A DNA stretch of 64,000 nucleotides from Marsupella aquatica (lineage: Eukaryota; Marchantiophyta), in NCBI GenBank assembly GCA_973895155.1, contig OZ316893.1:5456001-5520000 (forward strand), read 5' to 3'. The notes beneath the pieces were generated by a model. That model was not told the origin of the DNA. It made no database searches and saw nothing but the letters and a program-made list of their open reading frames with translations. The first letter of the stretch is position 1; each line of letters opens with the position of its first letter. Made by a program: the position numbers and the translations under genes. Shown piece after piece: positions 1 to 14,815 of this stretch.

Positions 1-44
1 CTTGTGTGAAACTCGAACTGACAAACAATGACTTCAGCTGGGAC

Positions 45-130
45 TTTAGCACATGGAGCTAGCTTGGAGGCGGATGGCAAACCAAGCTTTAGCACATGGA
101 GCTAACTTGGAGGCGGATGGCAAACCAAGC
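45..130. repeat. Tandem duplication, 43-bp unit x2
   Basis: Two adjacent 43-base copies (45-87 and 88-130), each beginning TTTAGCACATGGAGCT and ending CAAACCAAGC, differ at one position (gctagctt against gctaactt). No gene is recognised around them. Confidence 0.9.
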
Positions 131-3100
131 TAACCAGTTTCCCAAATTGACTGATACAAGAAAAGAGAGAGCAAAGAGCATTGCAGTTTTGAACTGGAGC
201 TTCGGACCTCTTTTTTAATTTATTTTGCCTAATTAATTGTATTTTGTTTGGCTCTTTGTCCAAATAAACTTAAGAGTGTTTAGTTTCAAGTTTTATGTAG
301 TTGTGTTTCACCTTGGCCCACTATTCATTCTGCGACAAGGGGTCCACTTATCCTGACGGTGTGCTTGAAATTAAATGCTGGCTGCCGTGTGTGACCTCGG
401 TCGAGCTGTGGATCAGAGTTGAATCATTCTCATGTCTCAACCATGAAGCACCTATAAAATGTACAGTTATTATGGTTCCTTGACCCTAGTCTGTCAGCTA
501 TATCCCCGTCACATCATTGTATCATTCTGTCAATTCATATCCATCCGGATATCTATCCTAATCAATCGCTCCAGCAATGCTTGCGGTCCTTCATTTAATT
601 CTGAACTGTAGCCAACGCGTTATGTACAGCTCAGTAGCTAGTAGCTGATTTCAAACATTCCGGGTTATTCACAACTGACTGCTTTTCAAATTTCAATGTC
701 TTTGGCCCCCCAAAGATTTCAAAAGGGTGGGTCCAGCAGCGATAAAGATGGATATTGGTTGACTAATTCAATGACTGACTAAAACATCAATCATTCAGTA
801 TTATTCAGAACTTCTTTCGTGAGGAATTCGTTGTCGCCAGACAACAAAAATTTATCGGTGCATGTTTAGAAGTATTGGAATCTCGATCAGCCGTCGATTA
901 GACAAGATCGAGTACCAGGCAGTCCCTTCCTGTCTGGCTTTTGAACTAGGATTTTTCATCGGCTTCTCAAACTACAAATTATATCTCATATCAGATAAGC
1001 TTTCAGATACTGGGCCTTGATGAATAATATGCACTGCGGAGCTCAAGCTGCTGCCAGTCTAACCTTGGGAGATTCATAGGGTCGCGCAAAATAAATTGAA
1101 TAAAATATGTTTGGAGCCCAGCACAAACATGGGACATTCCAGAAAGGGTCGTGTGGCAAATTATGTGGGCACTTTCGGGAAACCGGGAGAAAACTAATTC
1201 CAGACAACTCAAAAACCAAAAAAGCTTTATATGAGGCGCAATGCCGTGTATTGAAATTTGGCGACGAACTCATGTTTTGGCTAGGTATAATCAGCAATAT
1301 ACTCGAAAAACTGCTGTAGAGTTCGTCGAGTTCCTGACATGTCAAGCCACACGTTTGCCATGCTTTTGAAACAAAGATTGCTTGACTTTTGAGCGCTGTC
1401 GGGCATTCTAGCTCTACCCGGTAAGGAGTTGACAGCCTGGGACAGTTGGTTGCACATAGAAATGTGTTGACTTTGGTGATCGCCTTACGCCCTTACGGCC
1501 CAGCCCAACTGAGACGAATTGCATTATTGCGTAATGAACTACAGCTAGCAAATTCTCACTAACCACCTGAGCAGTTTGACATTGATTCGGATATATTACT
1601 TTACTCAAGCAACTAAAGCAAGTCTAAATTCAAGGTTGTCTCATGCACGTAAGATTGGCAAGTACAGGCCGGCGTGTTATGAGGAATCCTCCTGTCCCTC
1701 AGGGCCGCCGTGTCTTCCATCAGGTGGAGGAGATGCGACTCTGGTGGTGGCAGGATGCTCGCAAACACAGCTTCTCGAACGCGTTGTTGGACAAGGTACC
1801 CTGGCAACATCGATCTCGTATAAATGCGAAGAACTTTCTGCCTCTTCCCCCGATAATTGTTACTGGAAGATGGGGTCATAGCCAGTTGTACAACCTAGGA
1901 TTGTCAAGGCATTTATTGTTTGTCAGCAGAGATGACCCCTCAACCCAAACTGCAGGCAGCAGGTGCGACCTAGTCAACGGAGGAGGCATTAAAAAATGAT
2001 GGCCCATCATGGCATCCTGGCAGCGAACATGATTGTAAGACCAAACTAAGTCGAACCTTTTTACCAGCACAGCGGCACAGCCTGAACAAAAGCATAAGGT
2101 GGCCGCCGTCATATTCGTCAGGCTTACAGCGAATTTTTCTCCGAGGCCAATAGTCCCGGCAGTACTGGGAGAAGATCGATGGCAATTATGGTGCGCTCAG
2201 ATCAGAGTTCAATTAATTTTGAGCGTGGATCGATCACCTCAACGCGTACATCTCCCCATATTAGGGGAGTGACGAAGAAGAAACGCAGCAGTTAATTAGC
2301 AGGAAAACGTTCACACAATTAGCCAGAACGACGTTCACACCCATTATTTGGTTTGGGGCTAGGGATCGTCGAAAATCATTTTGCCTCCTTAAATGTCTAC
2401 TATAACCTTCGCCATTACTTGATTTGGGGCGACGGGTAACGCACTGCTGCTCAGGGCGCCCGCTGCCCAGTTCGCAAATGATATCAACATATATACCCAA
2501 AATGCGACCCCTGTATTATCCAGCAAGCTGTGAGTGTTGTGGTGGACTCAGACGTGCAGGGTTCGACCCCCCTTAGAAGCCGATGATTTTCACACAAACC
2601 CAATCCTAAATTGGAGTTTAGATGAAGCTCGTCACACATAAACAAAAACTTTAGCCGTTTACGTTACCATGATAGCAAAGCCAGCAGACAGTCCAATGCC
2701 ATAAATGATTTGCCAGTCAGTCAGCGAGGTTGCCAATTTTAGCCAAAGCTCCGAGTTCACAGTAATTATGGACTCGCTCATTTGCTAAGGCTATGCTATC
2801 AATGGACCATGCAGTTTGTCTGGAGTTGCCAAAACTAATGTTCGACCTTGTTCAAAGCTTCGAGCATCAATGTTCGACCCAAAAGCCCGGGATGCTTTTT
2901 CTTGTATGTAGCAGCAGTGAGAAACGACGGTCCTGGTAATAACTGTCGATCAGCGCCAGTCTGCAACGCAATTGAATATTTTTATATTTGAATGACACAA
3001 TTGACAATTCTGCCATTGCCTTTGTCATTCCGGGCCATAGTATGCGTAATAGTCCTGTATTGGTGCTGATAAAGTGACATTTGTTTTGGCGTCAGTGCCA

Positions 3101-6100
3101 ACTGCCAACTTATATAACCCACTCGGCCACTCGTTACCATTCTGACAAGTTATTGCCGGAGCGCGGGCCGGAGCCTTCTGTATACATAATGATGCCCCAA
3201 ATCAAAAGATTACACAAACATGCCACTCCCACAATAATTGAGGTATTGTATAATGCAAGTAAACAGGAAGTTTGTTAGCGAACAGAGTGTGTTAGCGAGA
3301 CACTAATGGTTTATTTAAAAAAAACTTTTTGCTGCCTTTTATACATTTTGTGTTTTTTTTATGATTCCGGTAGCGAGGTTGCTAGCAAAAAGAGGAGTCC
3401 CAAAAATGTATGTTATAACAAGGTTGTTAGAGAGGCAATTGGATATAGAATAATTAGGGGTCATGTTAGGAAAACCCTAGCTCGTTCCTGCACGCTACAA
3501 TGACCCAGAAGAATAATTTCACTATTGGGGTGGGATAGACTACTACAGATAGTGTTCTTCCCTCATTTCTCTTGAAAATTTCAGTTCAATTCCAAACAAT
3601 CACGTACTTTAGCCGACCACCCAATGGAGGTCGTTCTCCAGCCCAACTGAGTAATGCCCTCGAAAGACTCGACGAGTCCGGGGAGGCCAGCACTGAGGGA
3701 GAATGGGTTTTCTGGAATCAGCAATCCACCGGCATCCACACAATCCAAAATACCTTATTGTATGTCGGAACTCGAAACCTGCCTCGAGAAAGTCACTTGT
3801 AGGATTGGATGTGTAAGGATCTCAGTGTCAGTTATCAACAGAACTCGTTACCATTCTTTAGACGGGAACAGGAGCGATTCAAGAAAGTAAGGAATGTTCT
3901 CCGCGTAAGCTAAGATAAGCTTTGTTGATTGCAATGGACAGGAACAATGGTGAATTGCCCGCGGTTAAAATCGAAGGTTGGGATGCATGAAGGACTCATG
4001 AATCCTGAAGCAGAATGGCAGACAAGAGTTACTTGGGAAAAAATAAAACTAATGTTTAAGAGGGCACGATAGTAAACAGAATGTCAATCAAGTTATAATT
4101 AGATGCGAAGTCCGATTACTTACTATTTACAATAGTGAGCAACGCACCCTTTTCGAAACTTTGGCCGTTAATAAAGGGCCCGCTGGATCCCGCATGGATG
4201 CTTATTGTCGCACTCAATAACTTGCTTTAGTTGTTTAGGCTTTCAGCCCTTTTGGCCGCCTCCAAAGTCTCCTGGTGCTAAACCCGGTGTTAAACCTGGC
4301 AAAGTTATTACAAGAGTGCTGCAATAATCCAATTATAAAATCTAGAGTGCCGGTACAGTGTACGTTTTAGCCAGAGTTATTGCTGTACTGTAAGACAGTA
4401 AGAGGACTAAGAAATCAAGGAAATGATCAGTAAACGAGTGGCTGCAGCACATCTGTCAGAATTGACACCATACTTTTCGATCGATAGATTACCAAGAAAG
4501 GCGGCCTTTCCGGTCGCGGTCGGAAATTTTGATTTAGGTGGAGTGAAGCAATTTATTATTGATCATTCGAGCACGTCGGGGAGAATAGTGAGATTACAGT
4601 GGGGTTTACACTTTACAGATTATAGAGAGCGTTCTCAATCATGAATCATGGGCTTTGCCAAGAACACTGTGTGTGGCTGTTGTCGGTGGAGCTGTAACCG
4701 AGGGCGGGGCTGAATAGTCCTGATCGTCATTCGCCACTAGCTCCAGAACTTCAATCGGCATGAAACGCATGGGAGTCAATCAGTAGACAAGACAACAGCG
4801 CACAACTCAATCTAACGGACGACCAATAGTGAAATGGAAAGAAATCAGTGCGCCGCGTACTGTTTTGGACTGAAGATTGCACTAGTCCAATGTCAGTGTA
4901 ATGCACGAGCGCAGGCAATGGACAAACTTGCTTGCGGGTAAAGTGGTGGCCTGTGTGATGCCTCACATGGATAGTTGGAATTACTTGGATCCAGGATACC
5001 GCTGAGTTTGCTCGTGCCCCAAATCTCCGGAGTGTCAGTACAATCTTGCGTAATGCCGTCGGTGTAGTGGACCAGTTGAGTCGCCTTGCACTCTTCTGTG
5101 CGCGGACCTGTAGGTCAACACGTATTAGAATTTCGGAGACCCACCTTAAGGTGAGACCGTTCCTGAATGAACCCTCTTCGTTGACAAGTACAGAAATGAA
5201 TGTACTGGCAGGTAGTTTTTATGTTTTTCCTTTTCGCCCGGGTGAACACTTATGTTAGTGTAGTTATCTAACTGTCTTGGATTCATTCTTGACCCTTAGA
5301 TGTCAGCAGATTTAAGGATAAAGGTCGCTAATAGGGTGTTAGGCTTGACGTGGCGTGAAGTTGGAAAGAAAAAAAACCACTAACTAATTTTAGCCAAAAG
5401 TGGCTAATACTATTCAGTCTCTAGCGAGTTTGAGCCACTAAAACAACGCTGCTGGCAATGTAATGACTTTGAGATTAGCGTCAAGTAAGAAGAAACTGGC
5501 GAGAGTGCCCGTTAATCTGGAACCGGCTTTTCCAGTAAGCGAGCCCAGTTGTTATGCCAGCTCGATCAAAATTATCTGCGGAGTCCACGCTACCGTAGCC
5601 CTCTCCGGCTGTTCTAGGCGGTTCGGTGGAGCTCAGGCTCGCCCGAGCCTCCAACGAAAAGATCCATTCCCCTAGGGACGGAAAATGCGAAAACTGAAGC
5701 ACTTGGTAGCATGGCTTTGACTTTTTCCGGAGATCCAAACCGAGAATGCGGATGTGGGAGGACTTTTGGAAATCTGCTGAGCTGCGTGCGCGCAAACTGA
5801 GCGAGATGACGAGAGAATAGTATCGACAGCCAGCTCTGCTGCTAACAGACTTGCGTTCGAATTCTTGTTGGGTGTCTGCGAAGTAATATATAAGATCAGT
5901 GCCTAACAAGTTGAAACCACTCACTCCTGATTCTGAGACCAGCTTCAGAGTGGTGCAGCCTGGACTAGGAAATGTGTTCAGCAGATTTCCACAATATACT
6001 GTAGATCACCTTGACCTCGGAGGAAGGCTCAGGGCCTGCCACCACTAACGTACCGAGAACTCAATATCGGATCTGAAGGTGAGATGTACTTGATGCTGAG

Positions 6101-6385
6101 AGATTCATGGCAGCGATAATGAAACTTACTTCGACTAGCAGTGTCTGCGTGAGCACAATCTCGTTATGCCGGAGAAGTGTAGTGTGTCCTCTGAGTAAAG
6201 AGTAATGTACTTCTTGTAGTGAAGCTGGGTTCTAAGTGACGAAGCCTAGTACAAGTGCAAGGAACGATCACATTTCCATAGTCGGTTCCCACTTTGTCGG
6301 GTTTACCACGCCTTTTTGCTTCGTAAAGGATGCAATCCTCGTGAGTAGGGAATGTTATTGCCGCTGTTGTAATTATATCGAATGC
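131..6385. other. Intergenic, no recognised gene
   Basis: Only short overlapping open frames are present on both strands, none with a motif I recognise. The longest is 147 codons on the minus strand at 5481-5924. A cluster of mutually overlapping frames at 1576-2185 lies in slightly GC-richer sequence. A B-box-like GGTTCGACCCC occurs near 2560 without a matching A box. I see no transposon ends here. Confidence 0.5.
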
Positions 6386-6392
6386 TATATAT
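6386..6392 (+). promoter_or_regulatory. Probable TATA box of the peroxidase gene
   Basis: TATATAT lies about 130 bases upstream of the peroxidase ATG, a usual spacing for a plant TATA box plus a roughly 100-base leader. Assignment rests on position and sequence only. Confidence 0.45.
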
Positions 6393-6522
6393 TGGTTCTA
6401 CGCTGACTGCTGAACGATACAGCAGTTGTACCTTGACCTTACTGCTATCTCTATGGTATTGACAAACGTGTGTGTGTCGAGCAGGATCTAGATCGACAAC
6501 TTGTCGTCAGTTTTGGAACACC

Positions 6523-7914
6523 ATGGCGAATAGTCAAGGGAAAGCTTTGGCTATATTCCTCCTCATTGGATTTGTTGCTGTTTCAGTAGACGCGAAATAT
6601 AAGAAACCTTATCATCCCCCGAAACCTCCGTCCGCTGGTGGAATTACCCTCCCCGATGTCTGGTCCCGCTACGGTCTGAAGGCGAACTACTACAATAAGA
6701 CGTGCCCCGCTGCTGAAAGTCTCGTTACTGCAGCTGTTAAGGCAGCATTTGCAAATGATCCTTCCATCATTGCTGGGTTGATCCGATTGTTCTTCCACGA
6801 TTGCTTTGTGAGGGTAGGCTCTCGGTTATTCTCCTCTGACATTTGTGGTTGCCTAGATTGACCCCGAATCTGAATCCCTCTTGATAAGGTAATAGTCAAA
6901 GCCTAGCAGCCTGTGTTGCATTTTGGCTGATTTTGATTTCCATCATTCTTAGAGATTTTGAACATTGTTCGATTCTCCAGGGATGTGACGCCTCGGTGCT
7001 TCTCGACGGGTTAGATACTGAAAAGCAAGGTGCCCCCAATTTGAACTCGCTCCGAGGATTTGAAGTGATTGATGCTGCCAAGGCTGCTGTGGAGAAAGTC
7101 TGTCCTGGAGTCGTATCATGTGCCGACATCGTCAGTTTTGCCGGTCGCGACAGCATTGTCTTGGGCGGAGGCTTCAATCCATATGGATGGCCAGGAGGAA
7201 GAAAGGATGGAAGCACATCGCTCTCTGCCGAAACTCTCACAAGCCTTCCCCCACCTTTTGACAACTATACTCAACTTGTGACCGCCTTTGCAAATAAGGG
7301 CCTCAATCAATATGAGATGATTACCCTCTCAAGTATGTATTGTCAAGTAATCTTGCTTTCGCTGTTGTGAGATCCCCACTGATTTTCTCTTAACGTGTGG
7401 ACTGAACTGTCTCAAGAGTCGCGGTAGCCGCTAGAATGGTTGTCTTGCCTGTATGAGGATTTGCATGTCGATCAGGCTACATATCATATCTCTAACATTC
7501 TGTTCGTCCACTCCAGCTGCACACACTGTGGGGAGGGCTCATTGCGCTATTATTCTAGCTCGACTTTATAACTTCAAGGGAACTGGATTGCCAGACCCAG
7601 CAATCGACAGCAACTACTTGAAGGTACTGCAGGGAAAATGTCCCCAAAGTGCCCCTGGTAACCTCGTCAATATGGATATGACGACACCCACCCGGCTCGA
7701 CACTAATTACATAAAGGATGTATTGGCACATAAGGGTCTCTTTGAGTCAGACAACGCCCTGCAGACGGTTGCGCAAGGACAGTTTACCCTGAGAATCTTG
7801 GAACGCCCGAATGTCTTCCCCTACGCATTCACCGGGGCCATGCTGAAAATGAGTACCATTCAAGTGCTGACGGGACCTCAGGGTAAGATTAGAACAAATT
7901 GCCGAGTAGCATGA
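6523..7914 (+). CDS. Class III secretory peroxidase, three exons
   Basis: Haem peroxidase of the plant secretory pathway, which oxidises phenolics with H2O2 in the cell wall or vacuole. Exons 6523-6813, 6981-7332 and 7517-7914 join through GT-AG introns (phases 0 and 1) to give 346 residues, normal for the family. The ATG has a good context (CACCATGGCG). Residues 1-24 look like a signal peptide (ALAIFLLIGFVAVSVDA), followed by a short basic, Pro-rich stretch. The distal site RLFFHDCF carries Arg88, Phe91 and His92; the proximal site AHTVGRAHC carries His217. All eight conserved cysteines can be placed (61, 94, 99, 138, 144, 224, one in GKCPQ and the terminal TNC). The intron after HDCFVR is a position I recall as common in this family. 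It appears intact. The physiological substrate cannot be told from sequence. Confidence 0.95.
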
Positions 7915-10175
7915 ATTTAGTGTGGAGATTCCATTTCATTTATGGGCGATTAGGTCTGCTGAGTCGGCAGCACCTCAGATGTGTAACGCTGATCGCGCTG
8001 GCCCCTTGCTGCGATTTCTGATTTTCAAACTTGTAGCAGACTTGTTCTAAGGTCCTTCCAGAACAATATACATTTTGCCACGTTAATTTCGCTTGAGTTT
8101 AGTGATAGGTTTGTGTGCATGTGCCATGAGAGTATGGGCCATAAATGCCTCCAAAGTATACTACACTTGTTACAGGTACAGAGGTCCGTGACCGTAGCCG
8201 AATGCAAAAAGAAATTCAAATATGTTGGAGTTTGTGCAGATGATGAAAACCTACAATGAATGAATGAATTGGGAACTATGTATGTGATGAATGGATTGGA
8301 GTTGACTTACTAGGTACGTCAACGAGAACTCTGGACTATGATGGACCCGGCAAAAGTAAGTGTCAGCAATGGCAACGATACTTTTTGTTATCTTAGGATG
8401 ATCTAGAGAAGTAAGAATGTCGAGGGCATGTGTTCACCTCATTGACAATTGAGCAGTTGTACGGAATCACGGAAAGCACCGCACGTACATTTCCAGAAGA
8501 TGATGCGATAACGGCTGGGCGGCACTGACTTTCACGCTCGGTGTCCCTGATGTTCAATAAAAAAAACATTGTTTGTCGACCAAATGAACAGGAGCTAGTG
8601 AAAGACTACATCAATCGAGATTTCTTGATGTCATTACAATAAAATCGAAGGATGAAGATGATGACCTCAAAAATCTCCTTGGTACCATACCCAAAATTGT
8701 TACGAGCAACGCTACTACGGTATATAACTCATGATAAATGAAAAACGTTAACGATTGTGACTATACTCTATGAACATTGTGTGGCTGATTAATTCGCAGT
8801 AAATAACGAACGAGAGTTCTCACTCAATTCGGCTTTCATGATTTGACAACCTTGTCCGAGAGTCTTCATCCGTTAAGGTTAGGTTCTCATCTGTCAAGTT
8901 ACGTCACTGACAACTGTAATATATAGTACTCTCGGATCTCGCAGATGGTACATCCAACAAAACAACTAACTGGAGACAGAGCATGAAGTGACAAATAAAC
9001 AGGCCAATAAACTGTACCAAAAGAAAAGTTACAGTCACTTGAAGCGACTAAATACGTCAAAAGTAGGGGAAGGCGTGAATAGAAAATTTTCAAACATGAA
9101 ACCTGGATCCGGGACTTACTACTTGCTCCTCTTTGAGAAGTGCGAGACTGAAAACACCCACTATTTGGGAAGCTTTTAGATGGACCGAAGGAACTCACCG
9201 AAGATCATATATATCCACCTACAGTAGACGTCTGCGCTTGTGAGAAAGTCCGAGTTACTTAATATAAAACCTTGGAATATCTACAGAGATATTCCCCCAT
9301 CTTCCATCTAGCTAGATTTAGAGAGGTGTTCTCCATTCATAGGCGATTCTCCTCTTAAACCACAAGCAGGGCAACGATCGTTCCCGCGATCGTTATTGTC
9401 AATAAACCAAGTTAGTGCTTCACCCCTCACAGATTCACCAATGTCATAGTCAAAACACAGTTTAATGAATGCCTGGAAGCAAAGATTTGATACCCTGGAG
9501 CACAAATTTTGTAAGCTGCATTCTTCGTTTCGTTGAGTTTGAAGCAACTCCATTTTGATTCTAGATAGGAGAGAGACTTAAGTTTGGCCAGACGTCTGCA
9601 CACGTTGATCAACTACATCAATCCCCAAATTCATGTCTTGGTGCTTGTTAATTTGTAAATCTTTGAGGAAACCTTTACTTGATTCGGTTGCAAAAATGTT
9701 TTCATGAAATGTTTTGATGCAAATTTTTCCTTCCTCGCTGCTTTTGTCATTCAGTGCCCCTTTTTGTGAACTAAACCCGAAACTAAAATGAGTGATCTAA
9801 TATGGAAATCAACAAAAAGAGTGCCAAGATACTAGAACCAGATGTCGAACCCCTGATACAACTTGATGGCAAAATCAAGACCCCTGAGAATTCAACCTTG
9901 GACGGATGCAGACAGCAATACAGGGATCTATGAGCACAAAAACATTTACTGAGCAAATCTACCACACCTTTCACCATAGTTTAACATTAACCCGGTTTAA
10001 GGTAACTTTAAACCTTGGTTAACGCCAGAGACTATTTGCATGAGTGTACGCTCCCCCCCCCAAAAAATAAAAATGGAATTTTGCAAACGCTTTCTGGAAG
10101 ATACCTAGACACACATTCCCCAGAAGGTAACAATCATGTAATTTGGTTGATGATTTGTAATTGTAGTAGAGCTAA

Positions 10176-10220
10176 ACTAACTATGTACATACTAACTATG
10201 TACATACTAACTATATCCAT
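10176..10220. repeat. 15-bp tandem repeat x3
   Basis: Units of actaactatgtacat at 10176-10190 and 10191-10205 are followed by a degenerate third copy. Partly complementary sequence (atagttagctacgtagttag) follows directly, so the block can fold on itself. Confidence 0.7.
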
Positions 10221-13200
10221 AGTTAGCTACGTAGTTAGTATTCCATAGTTTTAAACTATGTGCGGGACTTATGTGCATAGGAACCCTGGTAAAACCTACA
10301 CACAAGAACATCACAAATATTGAACAATACCATCAAAGGCCACTCCAAGTTTTTCAGAAATTGGGAGACTCATCACCAACACAAGTTGGGGTCCAAAGAC
10401 TCCACCAAGCCCAGTTCTTGGCCAGTGTCACTCCATACAAATCTTTTACTGGTACTTAATGATGCATGGGTGATGAAATGTAATTAAACACAGGGGCATG
10501 TCACTCATAAGTTGGGACTGGGCCAGTCCAATCAAAGGGCACTGAACATGGTGACTGACTATTCAAATTGTTAGGGTTACACTCTTTGGACAGTCAAATC
10601 GTGACTTCATGTACTTTAATGAAACCAAGGATGCCATTTTTACTTAATTTGATGGGAAGATTCCATCTTAGTTTCCCGATTCATCCCTTCTAGGATCAGA
10701 GTGTAAACTTGGAATCAGAGTGTAAATTTCATTACATTTTGTCAGACTTTTCATAAGCCAAGGAAACAAGTAGAAAGAACATGTGTCACTGATCTGAAGT
10801 CATTCACATTCATTGATAGAATCTCACGTTCTTTCATTTCTGTAGGTTGATTGATTCGAGGAGATGACATACAATTAAAGTGAAGATCCATCATTGTCAA
10901 TGGTATAAGGTGTGTTGTCATCAACTAACATTGGTTGATTCCAAAAATTCTTTATATATTGATGTATTCGTTTCTCCATCTATGTATGAGTGATCCTCTC
11001 TACCTCCCTTGTACGTTGGCTGGATGGCATATTGAAGCAGGGGGCTCTTTTAACCAGCAAAATAAAATCTCCAAGTTTCTTTGGTTATCTCAAAAGAGCC
11101 ATGATATATTGTTGATTGTAGTACTAGACATTTCCTACTCGGAATGCATTAATGGCATGTTCTTCATTCAATGACTATTTTCGCTCAAAATGCCAGTTTT
11201 ATTATTTGCCCAGATTTCATCATTGCCACATTCTTACATTGAAGCAATTAGCATAGAAAAGAGACTGAATTACTTATCTGCAATTTCATATCTGCTAGGG
11301 ACGCTATTGGAATCAGACAACGATTTCTCAACATGACGTTAGATGTCAGTGTACAAGAACAAACAATGTCACAATCATAACAAGATTGTTGATTAAGGTT
11401 ATGCTCAATATTTGCAGCTCAAACATTTGAAAGACAAGTTCTATCCCGAAGAAGACCATTATCGAAGATTTAAAGGGAAGGCTTGAAATTGATCAGCATG
11501 ACTTCATTTGATCCAAACCATTGGCAATGCTGTCCTGAGTACTCTCCTCCAGTCCACCCCCCTGGCAGAAATCCAAAAAACAAATACGAAGGCAGAACCA
11601 ACACATCAGTGAAAACTGTAAAAGTTGCCCAAGATTTTTACGGGGTACGTATGGAACTTTAATTGATGCTTTCATCTTCTGAAAGCTTCTGAAAATCACA
11701 AATGTGTAACTTTAGTCTGTTTCTGATTTTCATTAACCTTCAAACAAGGCCAAGGTCATCCACTTCTTATTCTTGGGCCTTCTCAAACCCTCATTGACGA
11801 AGTACGTCGTCCAAACGAAATTCAGATGATGACCAGAAGCTAGTAAAATTGTCCTCTTCAGTTGATTGGATAAGTAGAATAATTAGGATGTTGGGGTAAC
11901 GTGCATTTTGATATGTTCTGTCGTTGGAACGTAGAACATATAGTCAAATAGCATTATTGGAAACCACAACATCATCATCTCTATCTTATCTGTTGCGATG
12001 GCTGTACTGCTTCTCGATCCAGATTTTGCATCCACATGTTGCCACAGGATACAAAATGATTGGTGCCTCTGGTTCCAAGCCTATCTTTGATGATTTGACG
12101 TAAGTGATCATCATTCCCAGTTTTAGACGGCCAACATACGCAAAGAGTAAAGAGTAAAGAGTGACTGGCAATTGTCCATTAGGGCTTGGCTTGTTTGCAT
12201 TGAATTGCATGCTTGTGATTTTCTTGTATCTTGTCCAACATGTATACAAAGGTGTGTGCTACCTTTCTAGCTACTTCATCTAAATGAGCAAGCTCACATT
12301 TGCTTCCTATGCTCAGGACCAATCAGTTTTTTCAAAATCAAACCCGAAAGGTTGGTGAAGAAACTGGTCACTTGGATAAAAAGCTGTGTCGTTATAAACC
12401 AGATGCCACACGCAACAGGCCAAGGAGTGACTGGCAAACGGACGTTGGGCTTCAAAATTTTGATAGACGCAATGCCAGCTACCTTAGGTAATCTTCATTC
12501 TTTTAGCCTTCAATGAACAGGTCTAGTAAGTCTTAGACATTGTTGAGGAGCTTTTTCAGCACATTTATTGTAGTGTAGAAAATAGTCTCCACCAAATTCT
12601 GGTATTATTAGAGATGTTACAAAGGCACTTTACACATAGATCTGAATAAAATCATCCACTCAACCTACAATCATGAGAATGTTTGGACCATCTGGATTGC
12701 AGAGAGACCTGTTTATGTTGCTCTCTGTGCAGGATCAGCATCCTCTGTTAGCATAATAATTAGATGGTTTACTCACTTTTATTTGAGGGATATCTTCCTT
12801 GTCTTATACCATGATGACACAAATGCCATTCACTAAGGCATGTTAGACGTGATGAAATACCAAATATATTAATGTCATGAATTATAAGTACTCTTCAGAA
12901 GACAACCAAGAGTACAAACTAACTTGATCTGGGCCAAAGGTTGGAGGATGGAGCTCTTGGGAGCCAGTTCACTCCTAAAACAACAAGTCAATCATTCTTC
13001 ACTCCTCCACCTAAAGGAGATCCTCCAGGGTCATGGCACCAAGGCATATGCCGAGGTACTTCAACTTTAACATGAATCATGAGAGAATTTAAGCACTTGT
13101 CATTTTGGGGTTGTTGTAACTTGGCCGGTAGACTAAAGACACACATAGATAAATAAGATGACGAATCCATAAAGTGTGCAGAATACACTAGAGTGAAAAC

Positions 13201-14815
13201 TAAGGAGTAACCAGTTCAGTCTTATTGTTGTTTCTTGCCCAACGTAAGGCGGTTTTTGGCTGAACATACTTCATACAGTCCTTATCACACATTTCACTTT
13301 ACAATTGGCGAGTCTATATAGTTACTATAAAAATTCAAAATTTGGCCTTTTTATAAAGTCAGCAAGATTGAGAAAGAAGCCTCCGCAGCATATCTCATCG
13401 TTCAAAGTGGCTAGATGAACTTTTGCAACGCTGATAGAATATTAGAAAATGTCAGCTAATGTTCAAATGCTTTTAAATAGTTACTTTTTAGCAAAGATCA
13501 GAATGATGATGAACAAAGAAAAATTTCCATCCTACCGAAATGAATAATATGATGCTTGATAATTAAAGTAGAAAATTGCAATGAGTTTCTTTCCTGGCAT
13601 GGAATTTGGACTAATTGGGCGTCTGACTCTGTACATAAATTTGCCTTAGATCGGGCCGTCTACTTGCATCGGAAGCAAATGGAGGGATGGTGAGCAATTA
13701 GTTTTTGACCTTCTTACGGTGGAAATCTTAGGCCTGAGCAGGCTGTGGAAAACAGGGCCCTCATTTGGAAACTTTGACACCAGTGCATTTTGGAATCGTC
13801 TACACGATATTTATAATTCAAACTCAGAACTAACTCCACCATTTTCAAATTTGAAGTGAGATAAAATGCATGCAATGGATGTTTTTGCAAATATGGGGAA
13901 TCTGAGTTACCATTGATGAACATTGAAATTGTTTAGGCCTCGGTTTACGCTAATTATATGGGAAACCGGAGGTACCATTAATAGATACATGCATGGATAA
14001 ACTATGATTTAGTTCAGTGCTTTTTGTCTGCTGATTTCTATTTGGCATAAACATATTAGCATGAACTTTCAGCTTTTAGGCAGCTTCACCTAGTGTACCA
14101 TTGGTGACTTCCGAGTAGGACAAGGCAGAAATTTGCAGAATTAATGGTAAACTTTGACCTGTGGAAGTTGATAATGTAACGAGAAGAGACTGTCTAGTGG
14201 AATCACTTTGCTCACTTCAATTTTGGTATGTTGGCATGGAGCATATAATTGACATGTGGCAGTGACTTGCTCTACAATTCTTTGACAATTCAGTTGAAAC
14301 AAGTATACACTTCAAAATGCCAATTGATGCACCCTCAAATTATGAATCCAATCATGGTTGATTTAGCCAAAGCCTTCGATCTAGCTCATGCAGAGGGAAG
14401 ATGTCTATTAAGGTGCATTTGGTTTTCAATGCGCGTGGATACTGACAGCTTTGTCCCTGATCTATCTCTTGCTGATGATATGTTCTCGAGATCAACTTTT
14501 CATTACTTCAACTTGATTCTCCATTTGAGTTGCCCGTTCAACCTCTCTATGCCTCGGTCACAGCTCAAATATTTTTCCAGAAAACTTCTGGACGGTGCTA
14601 ATGAGCAGGGATTGAAAAGTACGAAATACGACTAATTACTAGATCAGAAGAAAAGTAAGGCAGAGAGATTCATCCAGAAATCAGAAAAGGTATCAAAGAT
14701 AATTATTTTTCTTACGACGGATGGAGTTTCCGACATGTCCATCGTAGGTCGGAACCAATACTGCAATGTTCTTTCCATTAATTTCACCAACATTTCCATT
14801 ACTTTTCACCAACAT

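Noticed and set aside
2540-2580. B-box-like GGGTTCGACCCC suggesting a tRNA
   Set aside because: No A box or acceptor pairing at the required distance.
5481-5924. 147-codon minus-strand ORF upstream of the peroxidase
   Set aside because: No motif, no splice context and unremarkable composition; it could be chance.
14249-14635. 128-codon ORF containing VDLAKAFDLAHAEG, similar to a reverse transcriptase motif
   Set aside because: Only one short resemblance, with no neighbouring polymerase motifs.
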